Below are positions 1 through 11,791 of a stretch of DNA of 64,000 bases, one piece after another. This DNA is from Lindgomyces ingoldianus. Lineage: Eukaryota; Ascomycota; Dothideomycetes; Pleosporales; Lindgomycetaceae. The first letter of the stretch is position 1; each line of letters begins with the position of its first letter. The stretch is taken from positions 376,395 to 440,394 of the forward strand of contig NW_022985179.1 in NCBI RefSeq assembly GCF_010093535.1, read 5' to 3'. The position numbers were made by a program, and so were the translations under genes. The notes beneath the pieces are model-generated. The model saw only the letters and a program-made list of their open reading frames with translations, was not told the DNA's origin and ran no database searches.

Positions 1-3000
1 AGCCTCTCTATTATGTCCTTATGTTTTCTGCTAGTTAGCCTAGATTCTTCTTTAGGCTTACGCTGCGTAATTTTAATAAAGTCTAGAAGAATCCCTATGT
101 TACTAATACTATGTTTTATTAATTCTATCTATTTCTTTAAAGGGGTTGCAACATAGTACCTTTTGCCTATAGCTAATTATTCTAACAGCAGATAATAGAT
201 TACTAGGCATAGGTTAAATAAAAAAAGCTTTATTAGGTCTGTAATAATTAGTTAAAACTCTAAGCAGATCTCTATTAAGGCATTAGTAATGCCTTATACT
301 AGAACAATTTTAACGCGCAATCTATTAGTATTTGTACTATACTCCCTTTAAGTTACATTAGCAGCAGTTAGTTTATATCTTAGTATTACTAAGATTTTAT
401 AGCTATTATCTAAAAGCTTAGACGCCTTTCTCTGTTTATTATGTTTACTGCAAATCCTAAGTAGCCTAAGATAATAGTAGAACTTAAACAGCCACAGTGT
501 GCTTTAGATTAGCCTAATATAATTACTTAAATATTTAAGTTATAGCTAGATTTCTTAATAGAGGATATTAAGTTACAGCAAGTGTTTAGTTACTTTACTA
601 GCATTATTTACACAATTAAGTATTAGAAGCAGGGACTTCCCTATGCCTACATCCTACTCTTTATGCACCTAGATAATAGAGATTAGCTCCTATTGCCTAA
701 TTTTATTAATTATGTTATATAGGCTAAGCGTCTAACACAGTCCTAGGATCCTAATAGTATTCTAACTAATATTGTTATAAGGTCTATAGTACACAGTCCT
801 TACAGCAACTTAAATCTATCTGCTAGCTGCATGCAGGTGCTTCCTAGGTTAGAGCAGCCTTCTTGCTAAAAAAGATTTCTAAAGGATTTTACTATAAAAA
901 CTATAGTAAAGGAGGATAGTTATCTAATTTATTATTAGTAAAATAATAGCTAAGTCTAGATAGTTAAGTGTAGACAACATAAAGTTATAGTTAATAATTA
1001 GTAGATTGTTCCTTACAGTCTGTTCCTATCTAGGTAATATAATGCGCATGTTAATGTAGAAGTCTGCGCATCTGTTAAGGCTATTAAATATATTTATAAG
1101 TATATATATAAGGGCACTAACTAGGTTACTGTTTGTATTTAGAATTAAGACAAGGTTACATCCTACCTACAGCGTTAGTATATTAGCCCTACTAAGGCAG
1201 CATGGCGACTGTTTGGTTTTCCTGTACACAGGGAGTAGCCTCTAGTAGTTCGTCTGGCAATTCATCTGCCAGGAGGACATGTGGTATCCTTCCAAGATAA
1301 TAACAACACAGATGCAGTACGCAGTTGTATAGAAGGCGCTTAGTCAACTCTAATAGCGTAGTTTTAGTACAATTCCCAGCACACTAACAGGCTGCATCTA
1401 CTATACTAGGACTTTCCTATAGATTACTAGTAGAATTTAGCCACACATGCTTAGACTTAGTATTGCAAAACTGCAATGTCTATTAGGTGTATGTATTTTT
1501 ATAGTCTGTCTGCAGGGGAGCGCTTTTATTTGCGAATGTTGTTAACTTGTATCCCTAGGGCAACTAGCTTTAGTAACCTGTGTACTGTGCAGGGTAAGCT
1601 TTATTTAATGTTTAAAGACGCCTGTTTAGCTTATAGTTTATTACAGAAGAACTAATCTTAGAATTATATCTTCTAAGAACTTTAACTTATAGCTACTAGC
1701 TCCTTATTATAATAAATATTTATGTAGGCGCTAGTATTTAGTAACATACTTAATCTAGTAGCTATTTAGACAACGTTTTATGCTAACTTCTTAGATAATC
1801 TACCTTTGCAAATAGCCTTTATTAATCCTCTTCTTACTAAATCTAAGCTGTTGTAAGATTACAGCTTATAAATCCTAAACTAGATGCTCCTAGAGTTACA
1901 TAGTAAAACGCTATCTTAATTTAGAATGCTAATGCCCTTACATAATTAGATCCCTATTACTATTCCTTTCTTAGTACATAAGTAGATGTTATATAATAAT
2001 ATTACTAAGTATACTGCTTTTACTAAGTCCTATAACTAATTAAATTGTGGTTAGAAATTAGCGTTTAATACTATTAAGTCTGCTATGTGTTTAGATCTAA
2101 ACAACACTTAGTTTTTTATTTAGGGCCCTAGTAGTACTAGTAAAACCTTCTTTTATTAAACGTTATGTTCTTAATTTTAGTCTTAGCATAAGATTGTTCT
2201 CTGTGTGGCTTTGTCTAGTATTGCAGCGCTACTTCTTCTAGGTGGCAGAACTGCGCACTTAAGGTTTAAGATACCTATTAAGATTACAGAGGATTCCTTT
2301 TACATGTTTACTGTAAACTCCCCTACTTCTAAGCTACTTTATAAAACTAGCCTTATTATCTAGGATAAAGTTCCTATGCAGCACTAGTTGTGTTTTAAGG
2401 CTGTTAATTAAAGTTTTTGTAACGTACTATAGAGTAAACTACTTTTTAGTGGCATTTTATTAGTATTTAGCAGCAATTTTTTGCAGATTCTGCTAGTTGT
2501 ACCTAAGAGTGGCCAGGGTTAAACAGTGTAGGTATGCCTTTAACAGTCCCCCCTCTAGTGTTGTTTTACAGTTCTAACTTTAACTAAGAACATAAGAATG
2601 CACGCTAGGGCTATAAATTAGGCTTATGTAGACTAGATACTCTCTGTATTTAAGAATAAGTAAACGCATGTTAATCTGCTCTCTAGTGTCTAGAAGTTTG
2701 TCTCTATAAGTTGCTTTTATTCCTATGTGTATCTATTAAATATGCTGCGTGTATTTCTAAACCCTACTATTGCTGCGCGCTTCTTTTAACAGCGCTATAT
2801 CCTTACAGTCTATAACAAGGCAGTTATAGAGATTAATAATATCTTTCTTAGGCATTTTAAGAGTAACGTCTAGGAATTTATGTCTGCAGATAAGGTATAT
2901 TAGACAAAATTAGATAGTGTTAATTATCTTCTAGAGGATTTATTATAGATGTTTAATCTGCCTAGTTTACCTCTTACTAGACTCTGTTTAAAGGTTAGGG

Positions 3001-3426
3001 TTTTAGTTATTTTACTTTAAAATCTAGATCCTAGGGAAGGTTTATGTAATAAGACTTAATTATTAGTTACTGCCCTAAGTTAATAAGGCGCGTTTGTAAC
3101 TAGGAGGATCTTAGGGGGTAAATTTAACAGACAGACAAGAACTATTGCTTAGATTAAATTAGTATTAAAGGATTATAACATCTTACCCTTTCTTATTGTA
3201 CGCTATTAGATACCTATCTAGTTGTGTTTTGTAATGTCTATTAACAAATCACAGGGCTAATCTATAGAGATTGTAGGTGTGGACTTAAGGCATCTAGTCT
3301 TTACACATAGACAGCTTTATGTTGCGCTTTCTAGGGTTACAACTGTATCTAGCATATGTATTTTAAACTAGGCTGATTTAATAGGGCGTGTTGTTAATGT
3401 TATGTATAAGGAGGTGTTGTTGTAAT
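1..3426 (+). pseudogene. RIP-degraded Helitron Rep/helicase gene (5' end outside window)
   Basis: Relic of the replication initiator/Pif1-type helicase of a Helitron, a rolling-circle DNA transposon. One reading frame stays in register for more than 2.6 kb and shows the family's motifs in order. The Rep segment has a GLPYAYI motif at about 636-653, where the family has GLPHAHI. The KYIYKYIYKG block lies at 1086-1115, followed by RLAIHLPGGH from 1251. The helicase P-loop reads GPSSTSKTF at 2124-2150 instead of GPGGTGKTF. Helicase motif VI begins INKSQG at 3240, and LYVALSR ends at 3335. Stops in the frame are mostly CAG/CAA/TGG turned to TAG/TAA/TGA, and the His-to-Tyr and Gly-to-Ser changes are also C-to-T or G-to-A. 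This is what RIP produces. The gene is dead; its start lies upstream of the window. The family assignment is firm, the exact end approximate. Confidence 0.88.
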
Positions 3427-6400
3427 CTACTTAGTTATGTGCTGTGTTTTGTGCATGTATTAGTAATGCCTAGGTTATAATCTGCTGCACTTAAGGCGTA
3501 ATCTAGCTAATTTAGCTAGGCGTAATTTAAAAAGGGCTTTTTTTTGCTTTTTTTTTTTTTTTTTTTGTCTTACTTCCTCTGCTTTTTTCTTTTTATAGCC
3601 TTTGTCTTTTGTTTTTAATGTTTGTTTTGCTATAAGTATTACTTATAAGCTGTCTAATGCGTCTACTTTTTGCTATATTTCTGCCTGCAAGTGTTGTGCT
3701 ACTAGCAAGCTATAGTCTGACCTTAGAAGGGATCTATAAGGTTAGTATTAGTAGGCTACTTATTAATTAGTTGCGCTCTACTTTAGTCTTACTAGTAAGA
3801 GAGTGCAGTTAGCAGACTATTTTTATATAAACATATGTACTGTTACTCCTTTAGTTACTAAGCTAATAGTGTTAGGCATATAACGTCCCTCTGTTATCCA
3901 CCTGTCCCCTGCTGTATATACTAGAACATTAGGGTTGTCTACTTAATTAGCTATTTAATGTTTCTAGTAGTTTTATAAATTAGATGTAGTAGAGTTATTA
4001 TTAGGATATTAACCCCTAATATCTGCTTACTTTGTAGACATCTTTCTAGGGTCAGAACAACATAGTCTAGGAGTGGCCTCTCTGGGATGGTCTGCTTTGC
4101 GTTCTAACTTTATCTAGTACTAGATCTAACGTTCCTCTGTTTAAATTTGTTTATAATTAGCGTCTACTAAGGCTAATATTTAAGGCTAATAGTATTAATT
4201 TCCCTTAGCATGTTTATATAGACAAGGTTGTGCCCTATTATTATTAGGCGCAGTTAGAGGAATTCTATAGTTCTAAACCTTTAAATGTTTAGACTTAGCC
4301 TTATGCACATTAGGTTAGTGATTATATCTGCTAGAGTTTAGCTGTTTGCTTACTAGAAATTCTAGGCCTGTACGCTCTCTAGTTATAATCTATGTTGTCC
4401 TTCTGTAGCTAACTAGTATTCTAGTTTATTAGCTTGCTTACTCTCCCTCTTGCCTACAGATAATAATCTAGACTATAAGAGTATCTTACCTAAGATACAC
4501 TCTAAATTTAATAACATGTGCCCTATGTCTCTAAGTAAATATTTTAATTTAGAGACTAACAATAATTGTTAGATAGCGTAGGAAGAATATTAGGTTATTA
4601 CCTAAGTTAATAATAATACTATTTAGTAGAAAAGAGAGGAAAAACAGGAGATATAATGTTTACAGCAGCAGAAATGTTAATTTATAGATTAGATAACCTG
4701 CTTAACTTAGACTAATATCTAGCATCTTATAGTTACGCGTAGGGATAGTTTGTATAATTATTATTTTACTTAATTTTATCCTTTATTAGTGTTAATCTGC
4801 TAGAGTTTGTAAGTTACTTTGTACTTATTTGTCTAAAGTCCTTCTATTTACTAACAAACTTAAGCTGCTATTAGCTTTATATCTATTGCATTTGTTAAGG
4901 CTAAATATTATTATTAGTAGGTATTATACTGTTATCTATTTGCTTTGCTAGGTGGCATTCTGTTAAAAGCTGCCTGCTATCTAGCATGCAGTCTTTAATT
5001 TTTTTATATAAAATTTTTTTTTTTTTTAGGTATTTATAGGCCTAAGCGCCTTTTTATAGTGTTGTGTAGTAATTGCTGTTGTATTAAAATCTATTAGATT
5101 AGGCTAGAGATTGCTGTTATTTAAAGGAGTTATCTTTATACTGCTTATGTTTTCTGCTCTTAGTGTTGCTGCTAACTTTTCTACTATATTTCTGTATGTT
5201 GCTACTAGAGTTCTTAACATTGTAGCTAGATTTCTTATATTTGCTGCTAGACTTTATGTTGCTTAACTAAATTTTAACTTTACTATCTAATTTCTCTAAT
5301 TCTAATTAGTCTGAATCTAGCTCTGCTTCTAGCTAATTAGCCTGGGCAATTAATAGTAGAAGATTATGCTGTTCCCTAATCTTGCAACTATATTTACATA
5401 GCTAGCTAATAGAGTTCTTTATCTTGCTAACAGTATTAGTTATACCTGCTACTAGACTCTGCATAAGTTAGGAACGTCTGGCTATTAACATCTAATAGAC
5501 ATTAACAGTATAGTTAAGATTTATGCTAATATTGCTGCTAGAATTATAGTAGCTTGCAGCTAGAGTTAAGAGGGCTTACTTCTACTTCTAATAGTATTTT
5601 AGAGGCTTAAGTCCTTTGTTTAAGAGATTATTTTTAGAAATCTTGCGCTTTTTAAGTGTAGTGTTAATTAATTACTAATTGCTACTAGATGTATATTCTA
5701 TATACTGTTAGAGTTTAGTAGAGTTAGCTATGTATCTAACGCTTACAGTTGCAAAACAAACACTTAGCCCCTTCACCTCTATAATAGCAGCATGCGCACG
5801 AACTCTTAAGAAAGCCTTAAATAGTAACGCATATTAGGAATTTCCTACTAGATGCTGCGCATTGTTTATAAGAAATCTGCTTAGCCCCTACTATAAACGC
5901 CTAGATAGCCTTAGCGCTCTGCAATTTATCTACATTTAGAGACACAGTAATGCTATTACTGTGCTTATCTACCTGTGGTTAAAGGTATACTAGCTAATTT
6001 TATAAGAACTAGCGTAATTTACAGAATGCATTAGAGAATGTCTCTTTATTCTAAACAATCTAACTATTTGCTACTAGGTTAGTCTAGTAGTTGTCCTAAA
6101 TAACCTTTTTGCTGTTAACTATAATAATCCTCTGTTTTTTAGACAGATTGTATTTAGATAAGGCTGTATTCTTAGATTTGCAGGGAGGATTAGTTTAAGC
6201 AGGCAGTGTGTAGCTAGATTTAGTAAGGGTTTAGTGTTGTGCAAAATCTCCTAGTAACTGCTATCTAAATTTAGGCAGGAAGAAACCTATTAGATTCTGT
6301 CTCTACATTAGGTTTTCTCTAGCTAATTAATGCAGCTTTTAGAATATAAAAGCATACTCTAATCTTTAGTTTATGCTAGTATCTAGCTAATTTTAGTAGT

Positions 6401-7077
6401 TCTCCTGCGCTTTACTGTTATTGCTATTGCTACCTTTCTTAATATTCCTGCTTTTACTGTTGCTAGCTTTATTATTACTATTACCTTTAGTAGTATTTCC
6501 TTTATCTACATTATTATTGTTATCCTGCAGTTCTCTGTTGCCTAGACTAAACTGCAATAGGTAACTATTACTTAGATAGTTATTATTATCTACTACCTAG
6601 TTGTTACAGACATTATCTGTGTTTATTTTGTTAGAATTAGCTATTAGGGTTGCTAGTTTTAGAGGTTTCTTGCTAGTAAACCTAGTGCGCGCAGATTAGA
6701 GCGCTTAAAAACATTAGCATTTAGGACAATCCTATAGTATATAGCTAGATTGTTATTAGAAGTTAGTAGTTACTTTACTAGACTTAGCTTTTTTAGTTTC
6801 CTCACTATTAAGATTGCTAAGGCTTAGGCGGAGAGCGTTAGGCCTGTTTGCTGTCTAATGTTAGTTGTATTTTATCATCTGCTAGCATTAGACTAGTTAT
6901 ATATACTTACCCTTACTTATTATTAACACAGAGCCCTTTGTTGAAGTTTCATGGTTAAGTAAAGGAGTGAGAGAGGCGATTAGTGGACATATATTAGATG
7001 CTGGCCTGTGCGCTAAGCGAGACGCCTGATTATGTCATCCAAGCTTCCGAAAAGGAAGGCTAATACCTGCTCGTCAT
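3427..7077. other. AT-rich repeat-derived DNA without readable genes
   Basis: Mostly RIP-type DNA dense in TA, CTA and TAG, with no recognisable domain in any frame. It begins with a short hairpin-like stretch at 3502-3518 (CTAGCT...AGCTAG) flanked on both sides by GGCGTAAT, then a 19-bp T run at 3548-3566. The hairpin could belong to the 3' end of the upstream Helitron, but I see no convincing CTRR terminus. From about 6925 composition becomes normal up to the target site of the next transposon at 7078. That stretch of about 150 bp holds no gene. Confidence 0.6.
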
Positions 7078-7085
7078 CCTTCAAC

Positions 7086-7106
7086 TTATCTCAGCGAGCT
7101 TAGACG
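7086..7106 (+). repeat. Left terminal inverted repeat of the 7086-17801 transposon
   Basis: A 21-bp terminal repeat beginning TTATCTCAGC, directly preceded by the target duplication CCTTCAAC. It pairs with 17781-17801 on the other strand with two mismatches. It has normal base composition, unlike the element's interior. Confidence 0.87.
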
Positions 7107-10010
7107 GTCGAGGCTTTGATTAGCGCCACACTATACTCCTTAAAGTAAAGCTGTTTTCTTATAGTCTGCTAAGTTTTTTCTAAACTAATTAGAAGCTATA
7201 ATTTTCTTAAAGCTCCTCCTGTCTAAAAGACTTTAGTGCGCCTATGTAAGTGTAATGCTTTTAATTCTTTTAACTATAGCTAAAAAATTAACTTTTTAAT
7301 AATTTTTAGCTTTTTTTAAGTAGCTATAACTCTCTTACTTTCTTTATACTATTATTAGTACTATACTTATAATTAATTTTACTTTAATAGAAAAATTCTA
7401 GCTTTTATATGTAAAAATATGTTATTTATTATTATTTTTTTACTTAATGCTTACTACTTACTTACTTTACTAGCTTTATTATATCTTTTATTTTAATAAC
7501 ATTATTTTAAGGCTTTTCTACCTTCTAGCATTTTAATTTGCAGTATACTATAGAGTTATCTTTACTGCTTTTTATGCTTTTATTGTCTTCTCTGCTGCCT
7601 AACTCTTCTAATCCTTTGTCTAACACGCACTTACTAACTACTTGCTAGCTCTTTACATTTTAGGCAGATAAACTTATAAAAGTACTTTAGCTTTTAAAAT
7701 AGCTTAATTTTAGTATTAGTAACTTTCTACACACTTTTTATATTAATTTAGTCTTATATACCTATCTATCTACTGCCTATATATTGCATATTTGTGTAGC
7801 TTTAGAATAACTATATAGTTTAAAGATACTTTTAAGAGATTAATATACATTTAAGAATATAGTTAATATTAAAAAGCTATTATATAAACTTAACTTATTA
7901 GTAGCGCACTTTTTTTTTATAAAGTATAATATTAAAACTAAAGTAAAGATAAGTAGCTTTAATATTAGTAATTTTAATAGCTAGATTATAGTTACTATAC
8001 TAAAGTAGTTTTTATTACTTTAGAATTTAATATAAAACTGTTAGAGTGCTTAGTCTAGTTATAAAGTAAAGAAAGTGTTAACTAATTCTACTCTCTACTT
8101 AATTACTTCTATTATTATGTAAAAGTGTGTTAGGAAGTAATTAAATTATTTTCTAAAGATGCTTAGATATTATCTTTATAGTAGTAATATAAAAAGGTGT
8201 GTTATTAAGGTTATGTCTAGTTTTAGCTTATATAACTTTTATAAAATTATTAATAAAAAAAATTAGACATATTATAAAATAGTTAAGAGTTTAGTAAGTA
8301 TATTCTTTAACATCTTTTTTTAATTCTAGCGCTAAAAAGTTTGCTAGAATAGTAATAACTATAGCTTAAAACTTTTAGCTTATTATTATCTATAATAATT
8401 TTAACTATTTAGACTAAACTTATAATTATGCTCTAGGTGTGCTAATATAAATTATGTGTAATCTTATAACTACTTTTACTGTTAAGTGCCTGTAGCTACT
8501 AGAGAGCAGTTTTTAATAAAGCATGCTTAACTATACTATTCTTTTTTAAGTAGAATTTATATACTAGGCCCCTAGTATAAAATAAGATTTAATATTAAAG
8601 AAGATTATATATTATTATCTCTTAAGCACAGTAAGTTCTATGCATAGAGCTGCTATATAGTTAATGTTTAATTTACATGCTATAGCTCTTTTAAGTATGC
8701 TGTTAGTTAATGTTCTTCTGCTGCAGCTAGTTAGTTAGGTCTAAAACCTTAGTACTATCTTTTATAATAAAAGTACTATTAAAGGGACATATAAAGTTTA
8801 TAATAATATTTAAATTAAGTAGTTTAGGCTAAGTAAAAACTTTTTATCTAATACTTTTACTATATTTTTTAATTATCTCTAGCTAATATAAGGTAATTAG
8901 AAGACAGTAGAGCATATCTAGAGTGTCTGTTATAAGTAGCAGCTTACTTGCTGTCTATATAATTACTGCAACTAGATAGTTAGCTCTTTTGCATATTTTT
9001 ATATTCTTTAGGCTTTAACTTATATAATTATTAGAACTTATTAGAGTAGTCCTAATAGTGTTAAGTTTTTTTTAAATATATTTTATAATATTACTTACTA
9101 AAAGTAAACTAGTATTAACTATAATAATATTAAGTATTATTTAGTTACTTTGCTTATTTAGTTAAGTTAGGATACTTAGATTTTTTCTTTTTTTTATACT
9201 AAAATAGCTTATTAAGGTTATTTTACTAAGATAATTAGTAACTTTAACACATCTACTTATAAGAAATTACTAGGCCTAGTTAATAATGCTATCTATTATC
9301 TTACACTAGTGTAGTATAAAAAGGTTCTTAATAGTATCTAGCTAAGCATCTTTATATACTAGGCTTAAAAAAGTAGTGCTTTTATTACTAGTAATCTTAT
9401 AACACTTTATTAATACTTTTAAGAAATTAAGGTATTTCTTACACTTAAGTATGCTATTAAGTTTAGTAATATTAGCTTAATTTACTAAATAGTTAATTTA
9501 TTAATTATCTTGTTTTATAGCAGTAACTAATAGCGCTATAGTTTTAAAATGCTACACCTACAGTAGCTTCTTATAGATAAGGTGTTTAACCTAGAACTTT
9601 AGTGTGCTATTCTAGCCTCTAGTCTAGTAAATATTACTAGGTAAGAAGATATATTTAAAGCTATTAACCTTACACTTAAGCATGTAAACTATATGTATAA
9701 GCTAGATATATAAAACTTAAAGAATAAAACACATAATATAAACTTAACATTTAACTACCTAGCACTAACTAGTAGATATACTACTTATCTTTAAGCTAGC
9801 CTAGAGCATAGTTTTAGTAAAAAGTTAAAAAATAATTATACTTATTAGTCTATTACCTAAAAAGTTTTTACGCTAGTAAGTTAGCTTTAAAAAGAGAAAA
9901 GAATATATTTTTACTTATTTAATGCTTAGTATAATATAGTAGTAATAAGTCTTAATATTATTTAAATAGGTCTTAATAAGCTTAATAAAAAAGTTATAAA
10001 ATTTAACTAA
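7107..10010. other. Interior of the hAT-like transposon, left part
   Basis: About 2.9 kb of extremely AT-rich sequence with stops in all frames at high density. No domain motif could be recognised. It ends at the ACTAA target site of the nested LTR element. Confidence 0.6.
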
Positions 10011-10237
10011 TGTCCGTACGTAAGTACAGCTGTGTCCGTACACGCGTACGGCTGAATTAGGTTGCCTAAAACGTTGGCTATCTAGCCTGTGCGTTAGGGG
10101 CTATGTGTACTTAAGAGCCCTCTTTCTTTGTATAAAGAGAAAAGGTAGTAGTTAATAATAAAAAGATCTTTACCTACTTACCTTTTAGTACGCCCCTTAG
10201 GTGTATGTTTGTTTAATTAAACCTAAGTTAACTAACA
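10011..10237 (+). repeat. Left LTR of the nested element
   Basis: A 227-bp repeat bounded by TG and CA, preceded by the target duplication ACTAA. It keeps more C/G in its first 80 bp than the right copy, for example GTCCGTACG against GTTTGTATG, so the two LTRs were mutated unequally. Confidence 0.88.
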
Positions 10238-10264
10238 CTAATTAGTCTATTAACAGACTATTTA

Positions 10265-10658
10265 CTGCGTGTGTAGCTACGCAGAGGATATTATCCTTAA
10301 CAGACAGATTTATAAGGATTAATAAAACTGCTACTATATAAGAAGCTCACACCTACTGCGTGCGTAGCTACGCAGAGAAGGTACAAAGAAGCTTACATCT
10401 ACTGTGTGCGTAGCCACACAGAGAGAGGTAAGTAAGCTTTATGCGCGCCCTTAGATTAACTAATTGCACAAAGATAAGATTAGCAACCTACTGCGTGCGT
10501 AGCCACACAGAGAGGGCTTACTGCTAAGCCTTTATGCGCCCTAGAGCCTTCTATTAACACAGGCTGTGCAACTACTTGCCTACCGCGTGCGTAGCCACGC
10601 AGAGAAGACAATACAGGCCGCACAATTAGAAACCTACCGCGTGCGTAGCCACGCAGAG
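10265..10658. repeat. Array of six interspersed 22-bp palindromic repeats
   Basis: Six copies of a 22-bp unit related to CTGCGTGCGTAGCTACGCAG plus AG start at 10265, 10356, 10402, 10491, 10583 and 10637. Each contains a palindromic core (GCGTAGCTACGC in the best copies, GCGTAGCCACGC in others) able to form a hairpin. Start-to-start distances are 91, 46, 89, 92 and 54 bp, so spacing alternates near 90 and near 50. Spacers share fragments such as AAGAAGC and TTTATGCGC. The array becomes less RIP-damaged toward the assembly gap and probably continues into it. On the minus strand the unit reads LRGYARGR, but I do not regard it as coding. Confidence 0.85.
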
Positions 10659-10690
10659 GAGGCTCCTTATTAGCAGCCCGCCTCGCCAAC

Positions 10691-11492
10691 NNNNNNNNNN
10701 NNNNNNNNNNNNNNNNNNNNNNNNNNNNNNNNNNNNNNNNNNNNNNNNNNNNNNNNNNNNNNNNNNNNNNNNNNNNNNNNNNNNNNNNNNNNNNNNNNNN
10801 NNNNNNNNNNNNNNNNNNNNNNNNNNNNNNNNNNNNNNNNNNNNNNNNNNNNNNNNNNNNNNNNNNNNNNNNNNNNNNNNNNNNNNNNNNNNNNNNNNNN
10901 NNNNNNNNNNNNNNNNNNNNNNNNNNNNNNNNNNNNNNNNNNNNNNNNNNNNNNNNNNNNNNNNNNNNNNNNNNNNNNNNNNNNNNNNNNNNNNNNNNNN
11001 NNNNNNNNNNNNNNNNNNNNNNNNNNNNNNNNNNNNNNNNNNNNNNNNNNNNNNNNNNNNNNNNNNNNNNNNNNNNNNNNNNNNNNNNNNNNNNNNNNNN
11101 NNNNNNNNNNNNNNNNNNNNNNNNNNNNNNNNNNNNNNNNNNNNNNNNNNNNNNNNNNNNNNNNNNNNNNNNNNNNNNNNNNNNNNNNNNNNNNNNNNNN
11201 NNNNNNNNNNNNNNNNNNNNNNNNNNNNNNNNNNNNNNNNNNNNNNNNNNNNNNNNNNNNNNNNNNNNNNNNNNNNNNNNNNNNNNNNNNNNNNNNNNNN
11301 NNNNNNNNNNNNNNNNNNNNNNNNNNNNNNNNNNNNNNNNNNNNNNNNNNNNNNNNNNNNNNNNNNNNNNNNNNNNNNNNNNNNNNNNNNNNNNNNNNNN
11401 NNNNNNNNNNNNNNNNNNNNNNNNNNNNNNNNNNNNNNNNNNNNNNNNNNNNNNNNNNNNNNNNNNNNNNNNNNNNNNNNNNNNNNNNNNNN
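10691..11492. other. Assembly gap (run of N)
   Basis: 802 consecutive N inside the small LTR element, starting directly after the palindromic repeat array and ending in a poly-A stretch at 11493. The repeat array is the likely reason the assembly broke here. The true length is unknown. Confidence 0.99.
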
Positions 11493-11559
11493 AAAAAAAA
11501 AAAAAGTAGAATTAATATATAAATAAGTAAGTAACTCTATAAAAGTAAAAAGTTGCTAG

Positions 11560-11786
11560 TGTTTGTATGTAAGTACAGCTATGTCTGTACACACGTACAG
11601 CTAAATTAGGTTGCCTAAAACATTAGCTATCTAGCCTGTGCGTTAGGGGCTATGTGTACTTAAGAGCCCTCTTTCTTTGTATAAAGAGAGAGGGTAGTAG
11701 TTAATAACAAGAAGATCTTTGCCTGCTCACCTCTTAGTACGCCCCTTAGGCGTACGTTTGTTTAATTAAACCTAGGTTAACTAACA
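11560..11786 (+). repeat. Right LTR of the nested element
   Basis: A 227-bp repeat matching 10011-10237 at about 91 percent, followed by the target duplication ACTAA at 11787-11791. All differences from the left copy are C/T or G/A. Confidence 0.88.
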
Positions 11787-11791
11787 ACTAA

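Larger units (their letters stand above)
10011..11786. mobile_element. Small non-autonomous LTR element (TRIM-like) nested in the hAT-like transposon
   Basis: Two 227-bp direct repeats, each starting TG and ending CA, lie at 10011-10237 and 11560-11786. They are flanked by an identical 5-bp duplication ACTAA (10006-10010 and 11787-11791), the signature of LTR-retrotransposon integration. The LTRs differ at 21 positions and every difference is a transition, so decay is by RIP rather than random drift. The interior is only about 1.3 kb in this assembly, of which 802 bp is gap. The visible part holds a palindrome array and no gag or pol. It is probably non-autonomous, but the gap could be mis-sized and hide coding sequence. 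Orientation is unresolved because I see no clear primer-binding site. Confidence 0.88.

Noticed and set aside
10265..10658. CRISPR array
   Set aside because: Repeats are palindromic and irregularly spaced, spacers share sequence with each other, and the array sits inside a fungal LTR element. No cas genes are present and the genome is eukaryotic.
10480..10689. Protein-coding gene on the minus strand with LRGYARGR repeats
   Set aside because: The frame is a by-product of the palindromic DNA repeats, ends at the assembly gap and has no other coding signal.
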